A DNA stretch of 59,501 bases from a virus. Position 1 is the stretch's first letter, and each line of letters begins with the position of its first letter. The notes under the pieces were generated by a model that ran no database searches, was not told the DNA's origin, and saw only the letters and a list, made by a program, of their open reading frames with translations. Positions 10,401 to 18,301 of this stretch are shown here, piece after piece. Location: positions 1 to 59,501 of the IMG/VR virus record IMGVR_UViG_3300023179_005665; one strand, 5' to 3'. A program made the position numbers and the translations under genes.

Positions 10401-10789
10401 ATACTGACCGATATGCCACTACCAGCACTAACATTTTGAACAGGCAATAAACCACTAACAGCACTATTAAAATCTGTTACTTCAGAAACAGTATGACGAT
10501 GTCCTACCGTGCTATAATTACCACTTGGTTGTAATCCAGTAGTATAAATTTTAATTATACCAGAATTTAATGGATCTATAGATATACCTGATGATCCAAC
10601 TATAGTATTATTTAATACAGTTTGAATATTATAGCTAAAGTCATTTGGTAACAAAGCTATATCGTGAGATACTAATATCTCTGATGAATTATTTTGTATA
10701 ATCTCTATTGTTGGAGGATTATCTCCAATAGTAGCTTCTAGCTCTATAAAATTAGAAGATGATTCTACAATCTCTACGCTATAACTCAT
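7457..10789 (-). CDS. Giant tail fibre with VTGLQPSGNY repeats
   Basis: A 1110-residue fibre built from repeated blocks: VTGLQPSGNYSxVGHxH, then DITNFxSxVSGLLPVKN, then SGxGYVNISNxxGTYxVSVTG. Each block is roughly 60-80 residues and recurs at least six times. A domain at about residues 870-940 (TAPTASSGTNTNQIASTAFV, then SAPSTLDTLNELASALGNDA) is the classic phage collar/tail-fibre repeat. The N-terminus (SVEIVESSSNFIELEATIG) lacks a Mtd-type head. The last three codons overlap the split gene. Probably a long trimeric adhesin shaft; no enzyme motif seen. Confidence 0.88.
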   Translation of the reverse strand: MSYSVEIVESSSNFIELEATIGDNPPTIEIIQNNSSEILVSHDIALLPNDFSYNIQTVLNNTIVGSSGISIDPLNSGIIKIYTTGLQPSGNYSTVGHRHTVSEVTDFNSAVSGLLPVQNVSAGSGISVSITDKDFQVSVTGQFGLTSEQVDDRVNDLLKSGSYIDLNYNDPNNTLTINVTGLQPSGDYSVVGHIHNIGDVTGLQSALDNKQISGSYAILVNGLIPASQLPSYVDDVLEYSSSGNFPSIGEPGKIYVTLDNNKTYRWGGSSYIEISSSPGSTDSVPEGSINKYYTDARASGAAPVQSVAGRIGIVTLTKNDVGLSNVNNTSDLNKPISLATQSGLDTKASLSHTHGNITNDGRIGSLSGQLVITTTSGLLTVVSGIPSSQITDFTSAVIATAPPTINANLLTTGILPDARLSSNVLLLNTNFGSAVSGLLPVKNITGSGYVNITNTSGIYNISVTGLQPSGNYAKNSDLGSLATKNYIKISDIVSDNLGGNYSDNGSADGFLAQLEANGLTDAIDSFGGIIDNLIICNSLSYQDQGGNIVSPQLSSILPDFDLFRYRSLLPSVIWQPNQDQYIYRRYTYNGRVYQKKSPDGNSGSVFNSGLYVLLGSAENINLSQVSGVGSLASLNNLGNISSSGNIGSVSGLLVTTGPSGLLTTSSGISSNYITNFNNSVSGLLPITNITGNSGIYISTIGTNFNISATGLAYTSGANFNSLSVSGIPVSVSGHYHNYTDIANFASGVQNNLTTTLLAGSFITINYDSVLDTLTISTSGLQPSGNYSTVGHSHIVSDITNFGSGVSGLLPVKNVSGSGYVNISNSNGTYTVSVTGLQPSGNYSLVGHGHLSNDITNFNSSVNSLVSGIYAPLNSPALTGIPTAPTASSGTNTNQIASTAFVRNEISNLVGSAPSTLDTLNELASALGNDANFSTTVTNSLAGKANLNGASFIGAITAPSGNFTTLQQNGIRVSVSGHSHISSDITNFNSSVSGLLPVKNIVGSEYANISNTSGTYTINITGVQPSGDYANSVHSHGNITNSGTIGSTSGVLLSTTSNGLISTISNSLTLGSTTVSIGGTYGSLSGLTSIVGNNINNPTVLTNCIIDGGSL

Positions 10790-11190
10790 GAGTTACAATC
10801 CAATATATTATTGGTTTTACTGAATCGTTTAGTTATATTAATAGTTCCGTATAAAAGTCTTATAGTATATTTGCCACCATCCTCATATAAATCTTGTGGA
10901 CTTTTTAATTCTAGATCATATTTAGCAGACCCGAAATTAATACTATTAGTGTAGTGTGCTGAAAATAATAGCACTATTAACCCATTTGCTTCATCTATAT
11001 AGAATTTATAGTTAGAGTTGGGCGGGTCAGTTGTTAACAGTGTAGTAATTTCGCCAGTATTGGTTGACCATATTATTCGGCCACAATATCCGGTTAGGGG
11101 TACCACATCACCATTATTATCCTTATATTTTAAGCTTAATTTATAGCTACTGCCTTGTTCAATACTAAAATCATACTTACTAGCGGCCAT
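10786..11190 (-). CDS. Baseplate/tail Ig-like protein (BppU-N-like)
   Basis: The 134-residue protein starts MAASKYDFSIEQGSSYKLSL. It has the order expected of small phage tail proteins of the beta-sandwich type: YDFxIEQGSxxxLSLxYKD, then PLTGYxxRxxW, then a late KYDLELxS and YTIRLLYGTINITK. The size matches that family. It overlaps the giant fibre gene by four bases, so the two are probably made together, with this protein as a fibre anchor or cap. Role inferred from family resemblance. Confidence 0.7.
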   Translation of the reverse strand: MAASKYDFSIEQGSSYKLSLKYKDNNGDVVPLTGYCGRIIWSTNTGEITTLLTTDPPNSNYKFYIDEANGLIVLLFSAHYTNSINFGSAKYDLELKSPQDLYEDGGKYTIRLLYGTINITKRFSKTNNILDCNS

Positions 11191-11230
11191 AATATCCCCT
11201 TTATACTAGACGGTATGATTATTAATACAC

Positions 11231-12232
11231 CTAACTATATTTAGCGTATACAGATCCCAAATCTACGGGAGTTAATGAATATCCTTGACCCGGAGATAAA
11301 CTTTCTATTATAGAATTTACTTGATTATATCTATTTGTAATAAAAGGACCGCCAGATGGTATCCACCAAGCGCATAAAACTACTAGCTCATTATCTATAA
11401 TTAAAAATAAGGGATTTCCACTATCTCCAGTTATTATTGGTTCACTAAAATTAGCAAATTGTCCAGGATAAGGTACGGTTGTTCCGCTCCAAGTATATTG
11501 AAGATTGGGGTCAATATCACTGGCTGACACTAATTGAAACCATATGGTATTAGGAGAGTTGCCACTACTATACAGATCACATCCATTAAATATTTTTACA
11601 ATGGCTTTTTCTTCTTGATCTAAGCCAATAGCATATAATAATGGCATATTTCTAAAACTATTTATTTGAATATTATAATTATCATAAATTGATCCTATAA
11701 TTGAAATATTCATATAATCAGTAAAATTAGGAGGCAAAACTTTAGCTATTTTAATATTAGAAGGAACCTCGCTATCTAAAAGAGCTATAGCAATATCGGT
11801 AGAGTCATAACCATATTGTATAATATTTCGTTTTATAGCATTATTATTTTCGTCAACAAATATGAGAGGAGTTCCGCCGTTGGGTAATATGCTAGTTACA
11901 AAGTGTTTAGCGAACAGTGCATGTTTTTTTGTTATTAATGTTCCTGCTCTTTGCCACCAATTTGCTCCGCTTCTTTGAGCAGGACTAAAACAACTAATAT
12001 TGCTAACTCCATTTAACCAGCAATTAGGATTACGAACCCATATTCCAGCATCTATTGGTCCTCCGTAAGGATTTTGATATGAGTATACATATCTAGTATC
12101 AGGACTTTTCCCAAACAATCTATTAGTTGTTGATATATTAATATGATTAGAAATAATATTTTTATTTATAGAAGTATCTTTAAAAGATATTTTATCTTTT
12201 AAAATTTTATTATTTTTCATATAAAATGGCAT
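11231..12232 (-). CDS. Trypsin-like serine protease encoded within the tail module
   Basis: In this 333-residue protein the segment GTLITKKHALFAKHF (97-111) matches the histidine strand of the chymotrypsin fold. YDSTDIAIALLD (142-153) supplies the aspartate and IITGDSGNPLF (267-277) the serine. The likely triad is His110, Asp146, Ser271. There is no signal peptide; the N-terminal 45 residues are basic and low in complexity. It starts on the stop of the downstream-coupled appendage gene (TAATG). A protease among fibre genes could cleave fibres or chaperone domains, or act on host surface proteins as a virion enzyme. Confidence 0.78.
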   Translation of the reverse strand: MPFYMKNNKILKDKISFKDTSINKNIISNHINISTTNRLFGKSPDTRYVYSYQNPYGGPIDAGIWVRNPNCWLNGVSNISCFSPAQRSGANWWQRAGTLITKKHALFAKHFVTSILPNGGTPLIFVDENNNAIKRNIIQYGYDSTDIAIALLDSEVPSNIKIAKVLPPNFTDYMNISIIGSIYDNYNIQINSFRNMPLLYAIGLDQEEKAIVKIFNGCDLYSSGNSPNTIWFQLVSASDIDPNLQYTWSGTTVPYPGQFANFSEPIITGDSGNPLFLIIDNELVVLCAWWIPSGGPFITNRYNQVNSIIESLSPGQGYSLTPVDLGSVYAKYS

Positions 12233-12888
12233 TAGACTACTCCTAATAAACTAGATCCATTAATTCCACGTTTTAGGGGATAAGAGGTTCTATTTTGGAA
12301 TGTTACAGTTCCGCCATATGATGCTCCTGCTGAAGTTGGATAGGCGAAGGAGCTGTGATTGAATGTGGCGTTGCCAAAGATCATGCCGGCATTAAACGAA
12401 TTGTCATTAAATGTAGCATTTCCGTTAATAGTTCCTTCGTTAGTTGAAATATAATTTAATGTTACAGCTCCATTTATAATGGAAGAGGTATATGAATTAT
12501 TGAGTATTGTATTACCATTTAAAGTACCACGATTCCATGACATATTATTAAAAATTGCATAACCATTAACATTAATAGAATAGTTCTCTGAATAGTCATT
12601 AAAAATAGCATCTCCTAAAACCGTGCCGCCACCATCGGTTGATGAACCATTATTAAAAGTTGCTGAATTTGTAGCAATGAATGCGATATAAAAGACACAA
12701 GATTCACAAATTATATTTGCAACAGTGGGTGTGTCTCCCGTGTTGTTATCACACGTTCCACTCAACACAACATCATCTATACTTGTTGGTAAGTTTGTTG
12801 CTGGAATAGTATGTAGACTATCGATCCACCAATTTGATATATTATTCCAATCAGTATCAACCGCCGCGTTGTAATACAGTGTTGCCAT
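12232..12888 (-). CDS. Asn-rich beta-repeat appendage protein
   Basis: The 218-residue protein starts MATLYYNAAVDTDWNN, an N-terminal module also present inside the next gene (residues about 422-470 there). It continues with short repeats of the type GNATFNDxSxNxGxIxGNATF from about residue 85 to 195, typical of a beta-solenoid. The C-terminus is YPLKRGINGSSLLGVV. Its start is coupled to the neighbouring 603-residue gene through TAATG. It looks like a partial duplicate of that gene's C-terminal half. Likely structural. Confidence 0.7.
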   Translation of the reverse strand: MATLYYNAAVDTDWNNISNWWIDSLHTIPATNLPTSIDDVVLSGTCDNNTGDTPTVANIICESCVFYIAFIATNSATFNNGSSTDGGGTVLGDAIFNDYSENYSINVNGYAIFNNMSWNRGTLNGNTILNNSYTSSIINGAVTLNYISTNEGTINGNATFNDNSFNAGMIFGNATFNHSSFAYPTSAGASYGGTVTFQNRTSYPLKRGINGSSLLGVV

Positions 12889-14699
12889 TATATCATCCCC
12901 AGAATGTTAGAGTTGTTGATTCCGTATCGTAATGGATAGGGTGTGCGAGTTCCAAGAAATATTGTTCCTATTGATGAGTTTACGTCTGTGTATGAGCTGT
13001 CGTTGAATGTGGCGTTGCCGTTCACGTAGCCAGAGTAATTGACCGAACTGTTGTTGAAAATGGCGTTGCCAAGGACAAAGCCATTGTTGTTCGAATATTC
13101 ATTGAATGTCACGTTGCCATTGATAGTGCCAGTGTTGTATGAACTATCGTTGAATGTAACATTGCCTGTAATAGTACCAACATTGACTGAAAAGTTACTG
13201 AATATCGCATTGCCAGATACGGCGATAGTAATAGCTAAAAACAATTCATTCGGAGCATTGAAAGTAAGGTTCACAATAGTCGGCTCGCTACCGCTGTTAG
13301 TAGAACACATTGCAGTCATGATAGCATCATCAATACTCGTTGGTAAACTTGTTGCTGGTACTGTGTGATTGCTGTCCATCCACCAGTTGCCTAGATTATT
13401 CCAATCAGTATCAACAGCGGCGTTATAATAGAGGGTGCGTGGTTGTGGAACTATTTGGCCGTTGAGGTAAGTATTCCCATTCCAACTACCAGACCCGCTA
13501 CTGTCTAATGTTGTTTGTTGACCATTTATGTAATATGTATTATCGCACTCGTTCCAACCACTAAAATTATATGCTGGCGAGCCACTAGCGTATTTAGTAT
13601 TATTCCAACAGCCATCGCCATTTTGGTCAAGCGTGGTTGGCTCGCCGTAAAGGTAATATGTATTATTCCAATAGCCATCACCATTTTGATCAAGAGTTGT
13701 TGCTACCGATAAAATATAAAAAGTTCCAAGCCAATAGCCAGTATTGTTTCCGTTGTCTATTACCGAACCGTTTGAACCATCAAAATTTCCATTCTCAGAA
13801 GGGTCACCTAATCCCTTACTTACAGATATTATCTTAAATGTAGCATATTGAATTGTAACAATACCGCCAGAACCACCATGACTAAAGCCACTATTTCCCC
13901 CATCAGAATATATATTATTACTATTGCTGTTATTTAATGATATAGAACCACCACTACCAGCTGAACCATTATAAATATAACCACCATTAGAATATATATC
14001 TCGTGATGTGCTATTGGTAAGAGTTATGGAGCCGCCATTGCCTGCTTGCATACTAAAGCTATCATTACCATTAGAAATTATATCTCTACTAATACTATTA
14101 ACAAGAGTTACAGAACCTCCAGTGCCTCCAGTATTATCTCCACTAGCGTTGGTATATATATCTTTACAAGTACTATTAATAAGATTTATTGATCCGCCAT
14201 CGCCAAATCCTTCTGTTTTTCCGCCATTAGAATATATATCTTCACTAACAGTATCAGTAAGAGATATTGATCCAGCAGATAAACCATTCTGTCCGGGAGT
14301 TACGTCGCCAGCATTAGCGTATATATCTCCAAGATTAATTGATTTATCGCTAACTACAGATATATTGTTTCCACTTGTACCGGGAGTAATCTCGGTATTA
14401 GTATCATAATCAAAAACCGCATCGATACCATTACCATCTATTCCACCAAGAAAACTTTGAGTTGCCCCAGCACCCCTGACAGCAATCCTGTTAGGCCATT
14501 CGCTAGCATTTGCAACATTAAGATCAACACCTCCAAAGTTACCCGCACCAAAATCTAAAACCTTGTTGCCACTTCCAGCATAAGCAACTTCAAAAGCTTT
14601 CTGAGCAGTTAAAAAAGGAGATCCGATGCTACCGTCTCCAGTAGCATCATTCCCGTTACTTCTTACATAGATTGGCGAATAGCCAGACAAATCTGCCAT
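12888..14699 (-). CDS. Pectate-lyase-like beta-helix appendage protein with several repeat blocks
   Basis: The 603-residue protein opens with YVRSNGNDATGDGSIGSPFL, the classic start of parallel beta-helix proteins. Residues 115-290 hold about six repeats of GGSIxLxNSxSxDIYSNGG. Residues 325-415 hold a different tandem repeat (TTLDQNGDGYWNNTYYLYGE type). The last 180 residues (TLYYNAAVDTDWNNLGNWW, then FNDSSYNTGTINGNVTF repeats) are paralogous to the downstream 218-residue protein. No catalytic residues of pectate lyases are recognisable, so binding or display is more likely than glycan cleavage. Confidence 0.75.
   Translation of the reverse strand: MADLSGYSPIYVRSNGNDATGDGSIGSPFLTAQKAFEVAYAGSGNKVLDFGAGNFGGVDLNVANASEWPNRIAVRGAGATQSFLGGIDGNGIDAVFDYDTNTEITPGTSGNNISVVSDKSINLGDIYANAGDVTPGQNGLSAGSISLTDTVSEDIYSNGGKTEGFGDGGSINLINSTCKDIYTNASGDNTGGTGGSVTLVNSISRDIISNGNDSFSMQAGNGGSITLTNSTSRDIYSNGGYIYNGSAGSGGSISLNNSNSNNIYSDGGNSGFSHGGSGGIVTIQYATFKIISVSKGLGDPSENGNFDGSNGSVIDNGNNTGYWLGTFYILSVATTLDQNGDGYWNNTYYLYGEPTTLDQNGDGCWNNTKYASGSPAYNFSGWNECDNTYYINGQQTTLDSSGSGSWNGNTYLNGQIVPQPRTLYYNAAVDTDWNNLGNWWMDSNHTVPATSLPTSIDDAIMTAMCSTNSGSEPTIVNLTFNAPNELFLAITIAVSGNAIFSNFSVNVGTITGNVTFNDSSYNTGTINGNVTFNEYSNNNGFVLGNAIFNNSSVNYSGYVNGNATFNDSSYTDVNSSIGTIFLGTRTPYPLRYGINNSNILGMI
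13455..13727 (-). repeat. Tandem coding repeat of about 20-22 codons
   Basis: About four to five imperfect copies encode TTLDQNGDGYWNNTYYLYGE-like units. The second and third copies are almost identical at the DNA level (agccatcgccattttggtca versus agccatcaccattttgatca), a sign of recent repeat growth. Confidence 0.7.
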
Positions 14700-14701
14700 A
14701 G

Positions 14702-14983
14702 TTAATTATTCTTGGTTGGTGGTTCAACATACAATTTTGCCAGTTCAGTTGCGGGATCGCTGCCCAACAACTCCAAAAATCTTGCTTCAGCCTGACTCTG
14801 GGTATAATCACCAACGGCATCATAACTTTCACCTTCCCATAGGGTTAAAGTTTTATAGAACGGAGCAGACTGTGCCTTGCAAACTTTACTTCTTTGAACA
14901 TCAACAACTACTAGTGGTAACTCTGCCACCTTGATAGTTTTATCTTTTACTACTACTTCTAGTGGTGGATCAAATTTAATCAT
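14702..14983 (-). CDS. Small tail-module protein, tandem duplicate (copy 1)
   Basis: The 93-residue protein contains LTLWEGESYDAVGDYTQSQA (46-65) followed by ELLGSDPATELAKL. The upstream gene has the matching series LVLWEGDAYTTAGDYTQAQV and NELLGSEPAKVLEGL, so the two are tandem paralogues. Similar small proteins accompany fibre genes in other phages, but their function is not known to me. Start at the ATG at 14983. Confidence 0.65.
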   Translation of the reverse strand: MIKFDPPLEVVVKDKTIKVAELPLVVVDVQRSKVCKAQSAPFYKTLTLWEGESYDAVGDYTQSQAEARFLELLGSDPATELAKLYVEPPTKNN

Positions 14984-14997
14984 ATCTATATCCTTAT

Positions 14998-15309
14998 TTA
15001 TCTAGATGGTGGTGCTGGCGGAACAAACAAGCCTTCTAATACCTTGGCTGGTTCACTACCAAGCAACTCATTAACTCTACTCTCAACCTGAGCCTGGGTA
15101 TAATCACCAGCGGTTGTATAAGCATCACCTTCCCAAAGAACTAGTGGTCTTGGACAGGGACGAATTTGGGCCATTACACTCTTACGCTTGTTGTTATCAA
15201 TAATAGTAACATCAAGTTCAGTTAAAGTGATAGGATTAAAGGTCTTAACAGTACCATCAGTTTTAGTAATAGCTGGTGGTGTTACAGTAACTGGGTTAGC
15301 TAAAATCAT
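14998..15309 (-). CDS. Small tail-module protein, tandem duplicate (copy 2)
   Basis: The 103-residue protein starts MILANPVTVTPPAITKTDG. The ATG at 15309 follows AGGAGAG at good spacing. An in-frame start 48 bases further upstream would lack this site and run into the preceding gene, so the inner start is chosen. It shares the LWEGxxYxxxGDYTQxQ core with the neighbouring 93-residue protein. It ends in a Pro-rich tail (VPPAPPSR). Unknown function, probably structural. Confidence 0.68.
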   Translation of the reverse strand: MILANPVTVTPPAITKTDGTVKTFNPITLTELDVTIIDNNKRKSVMAQIRPCPRPLVLWEGDAYTTAGDYTQAQVESRVNELLGSEPAKVLEGLFVPPAPPSR

Positions 15310-15334
15310 AATTTCTCTCCTTAAGTTTAAATTA

Positions 15335-16441
15335 TTAGTAACCGGGAACAAAAGCAACGATATCCCACTTATCTCGTCCAGAGTGATATGTTGCTGCTAA
15401 TACATCCATTTTATTCGCACTTGTACTCCAAGGTAGTGGAGACGAAGCTGAAGATGGAAGATTAAACTTATTTCCTAGTGTTACAGCTCTATTGCCTGTA
15501 GAGTCTTGAGATATTCTCCAACGAAGAGTTTTACCGTTGACTGGATTTGTTGGGTTAGCCAAAGTAGCATTACCTGTGAGAGTAATATCAGTTATATCAA
15601 TTTCACTAGCATCTACATTAATAGTTCCACTAGTATTACCTAAAACGTTTATATTTGGTAAACTTGATCCCGCAGCAGTAGTTTGAGTTGAACCGTCTGA
15701 AAAAACAATTCCAGCGGGAATTTCTAGATTTCCTTGATTGTTGAAATTCCATTCATACGATGGAGAGCCGAATGTCCAATTAATAGTCTGCTGAACTGGT
15801 CCCTGTGGAAAAACATCAGTTGGACTAATATATAAAATAGGATCTGGACCTGGACTTGGATTAGGATCGATATCGGTAACAGTAACAAAAGTTCCATTAA
15901 CAAAAAATGTGGCGCCAACCGGTGGAAGAGGAGAAAAAGCTTCTATATGACCATCTGGACGAGAGTAATTAATGTATGTTGATCCAGTTTGTACTCCCAA
16001 TCCTCCAGCTTTAATTTGTACTTTATGATCATAATCTGTTACTTTAACATGAGCTTGCTCACCTCCCACTATCAATTCAGCATCACTACCATCCTGAGTT
16101 CCACCGGCTCTTAAATGAATATGATTAGGGGCTGTTGGATCAATAATTAAGTATTGGTCATTATTATATAAAGTATTATCTGGAACAAGCTCAATAGTTC
16201 CCTTATTACTACCATCTCCAGAACCAGTACCACTGCCGATAATTTTTATACTATCAAATGTAATATCTCCGGTATCCGCAGTTCCAGAAACTCCTCCTCC
16301 ACCAATAGCATTTGCAATTTGACTTAAACTAATTTTCTTAGTAATTCCACCATTAGATGGATCGTCCATAAATAAGAAAACATCATCATTACTTAAACTA
16401 CCGCTACCTTCTGGAAATTGATTTATTCTTTTAATACTCAT
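15335..16441 (-). CDS. Tail fibre / short-fibre-type protein
   Basis: A 368-residue protein starting MSIKRINQFPEGSGSLSNDD with DVFLFMDDPSNGGITKKISL, the usual opening of cyanomyovirus-like short fibres. The middle has metadata-like fibre modules (HIHLRAGGTQDG, then DAELIVGGEQAHVKV, IEAFSPLPPVG). The C-terminus (LTGNATLANPTNPVNGKTLR, WRISQDSTGNRAVTLGNKF) ends WDIVAFVPGY, a common fibre tip module. Start overlaps the stop of the 73-residue gene (TAATG-like). Probable role: adsorption. Confidence 0.85.
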   Translation of the reverse strand: MSIKRINQFPEGSGSLSNDDVFLFMDDPSNGGITKKISLSQIANAIGGGGVSGTADTGDITFDSIKIIGSGTGSGDGSNKGTIELVPDNTLYNNDQYLIIDPTAPNHIHLRAGGTQDGSDAELIVGGEQAHVKVTDYDHKVQIKAGGLGVQTGSTYINYSRPDGHIEAFSPLPPVGATFFVNGTFVTVTDIDPNPSPGPDPILYISPTDVFPQGPVQQTINWTFGSPSYEWNFNNQGNLEIPAGIVFSDGSTQTTAAGSSLPNINVLGNTSGTINVDASEIDITDITLTGNATLANPTNPVNGKTLRWRISQDSTGNRAVTLGNKFNLPSSASSPLPWSTSANKMDVLAATYHSGRDKWDIVAFVPGY

Positions 16442-16662
16442 TATGCACCTACTATGGTTTGGCCACCAATCAATTGTACAAAGATGCCGTTATAGAATCT
16501 ATTCCCATATTTGCTTTGAATATCTTGTATCAATGGATAGTTTTGAGTGTATGTATTCAATGTGTTATAATTACCATGAAAGGTAGTAGAAATAACACAG
16601 GAACCATTTTTAATGGGATTATTACTATTAGCTTGTATAATATCTGTATATGGTCTGGGCAT
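16441..16662 (-). CDS. Small protein of tail module
   Basis: The 73-residue protein (MPRPYTDIIQANSNNPIKNG...) has no recognised domain. It has aromatic and Asn-rich composition like its neighbours and is coupled to the following fibre gene by overlapping stop and start codons. It could be an assembly factor or a minor structural protein. Function unknown. Confidence 0.55.
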   Translation of the reverse strand: MPRPYTDIIQANSNNPIKNGSCVISTTFHGNYNTLNTYTQNYPLIQDIQSKYGNRFYNGIFVQLIGGQTIVGA

Positions 16663-16675
16663 GATTTACTCCAAT

Positions 16676-16918
16676 TTAAAGTATGATTTGTGAACTATTT
16701 AAAATCAGATTATTATCTTGATCTAGTATCTCTATCTTAGATACACCGTTTATTTCTTGCAGATATTCAACGAGTTTTTTAGGAGTATCTAATGTGTTGA
16801 TTATTAATAAATTATCGTTAATATGAGCAATATCTACTGATATATGATCTAAGCCATATAGTTTTATTAAATAATTATTTATTGTTAATTCATATGCTAA
16901 AATAAAAGAATCCGACAT
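16676..16918 (-). CDS. Hypothetical small protein of tail module
   Basis: The 80-residue protein starts MSDSFILAYELTINNYLIKL. It contains a KLVEYLQEINGVSKIEILD stretch that suggests an alpha-beta fold. No motif was recognised. It lies between the FGE-like protein gene and the 73-residue gene, all on the same strand. Confidence 0.5.
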   Translation of the reverse strand: MSDSFILAYELTINNYLIKLYGLDHISVDIAHINDNLLIINTLDTPKKLVEYLQEINGVSKIEILDQDNNLILNSSQIIL

Positions 16919-16947
16919 TGTATAAATACTCCTTAAATAATTAACTT

Positions 16948-18288
16948 TTAGGTGGTAATGCCATTTCCTTGACTATCTAGAGATACGCATGATGGTGCAA
17001 TGTTGCTCTGTGTTGCAAACAACCAGTATCCGCTATTCGTCCCATTTCCTTTATAGAAAGCGGCTTTATACCATTCGTTTTCTGAACACAAAAAGAATAA
17101 AGCGTTATTGGATCTAGAAGGATTATTTTGACTCATATTATATGCTCCAGTTTCTGTAGTAGAAGCATCTTGTAAACCACTAGGTTTACCATTATGTAGC
17201 CAATTACAATATCTAGCACAACTATTCCATGTTACTAAATTTACTGGTTTATTAGCCATGTTTGTTTTAGCAGAGTATGTATAATTTCCAACAGATCCTG
17301 ACCTATTGATTCCGCCATATGGTGAAAAATACATATTATTTACATACAATCCATGAGTATCTGTTTTAGCTACTGCATTTAAAAATTCTATATATTCTTG
17401 ATTAGTAACTTCATATGTTCCTATATAATATAGATATGAAACACTACCATATCCAGTAGTATCACTACTATTGTTTATATCTCCAACAGGCAATAAATTG
17501 GTATATATATTAGATGATTGTATTGCGGCAACTCTCATACCTATATATTCGCTATATGACGAAGCAGATGTATAGTTTCGATAAGAAGAACTCAGATAAG
17601 CAGCATCATAAGCTAGATTACCACCTCTAAAAACTCTAGAGTCTGAACCTACTAAGCCCTCCGTCCATTCCCAAACATTACCAGCAAAATCATAGGCTCC
17701 ATAATAGCTTGGTTTACCATTAGTACCAACTGTTGAAACATTACCTCCGCAATTATTATAGTTTGCAGTATTAGAAACTAATACTATTGCTTTAGAAGGT
17801 GTGATAGTAGGAGTAATTGAGGGCGTTAATGTTGATGTTGCGGTTACTGTTGGCGTGATTGATGTAGTAACTGATGGAGTAATAGTATTGGTCACTGATG
17901 GCGTTGGAGAAACTAGTGAAGAAGTCGGTGTTTGAGTTAAAGACGTAGTAATAGATGGAGTAATGGTATTGGTTACTGTTGGTGTGGGTGTTATTGGAGA
18001 AGTTGTTGGAGTCGGAGTAACTGGAGTTATAGTAGGTGTTGGTGTTAGTGATTGTGTTGGAGTAGGAGATAAAGGCACATATACTAGAGGGTCTGATAGC
18101 CATAGATTATATTCTATGTCGTTGTTAATAAATTTATTACTATATTTTAAATCTATATTATTGATATTAGCAATAGATCCATTGTATTCTCTATGATAGG
18201 TACTATTTTTATTACCAACACTAACAGAAATAGATAACCTATTATTTACAGGTTGTCCACTAATTGCGCTATAAATAATAGGTGACAT
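16948..18288 (-). CDS. Fibre-like protein with circularly permuted FGE/SUMF1 (C-type-lectin-fold) domain
   Basis: In this 446-residue protein, residues 1-73 are a head and 74-165 a Pro/Thr/Ser linker. Residues 174-256 carry what is normally the C-terminal half of an FGE-sulfatase domain: ANYNN, YDFAGNVWEW (199-208), RVFRGG (218-223), then IGMRVAA. Only afterwards, at 264-446, comes the usual N-terminal half: GDxxNxxDTTGYGSVSYLY, IGTYEVTNQEYIEFL (289-303), NKPVNLVTW, YCNWL (360-364), CSENEWYKAA (401-410), YWLFATQSN. The motif order is a circular permutation. The domain is likely a ligand-binding display fold, not a sulfatase maturase, as in phage tropism proteins. Neighbours are fibre genes. 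Start at ATG 18288. Confidence 0.85.
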   Translation of the reverse strand: MSPIIYSAISGQPVNNRLSISVSVGNKNSTYHREYNGSIANINNIDLKYSNKFINNDIEYNLWLSDPLVYVPLSPTPTQSLTPTPTITPVTPTPTTSPITPTPTVTNTITPSITTSLTQTPTSSLVSPTPSVTNTITPSVTTSITPTVTATSTLTPSITPTITPSKAIVLVSNTANYNNCGGNVSTVGTNGKPSYYGAYDFAGNVWEWTEGLVGSDSRVFRGGNLAYDAAYLSSSYRNYTSASSYSEYIGMRVAAIQSSNIYTNLLPVGDINNSSDTTGYGSVSYLYYIGTYEVTNQEYIEFLNAVAKTDTHGLYVNNMYFSPYGGINRSGSVGNYTYSAKTNMANKPVNLVTWNSCARYCNWLHNGKPSGLQDASTTETGAYNMSQNNPSRSNNALFFLCSENEWYKAAFYKGNGTNSGYWLFATQSNIAPSCVSLDSQGNGITT

Positions 18289-18301
18289 AGTATTTATTTT
18301 T

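Noticed and set aside
7457-10789. CRISPR array
   Set aside because: The regular repeats are coding fibre repeats in one long frame, with diverged copies and no spacer pattern.
16948-18288. Diversity-generating retroelement target
   Set aside because: The FGE-type fold is used by DGR variable proteins, but no reverse transcriptase and no template repeat is visible in the window, and the would-be variable part is not AAY-rich.
16948-18288. Functional sulfatase-modifying enzyme
   Set aside because: Permuted order, Pro/Thr linker and fibre neighbours favour a binding role; no sulfatase is near.
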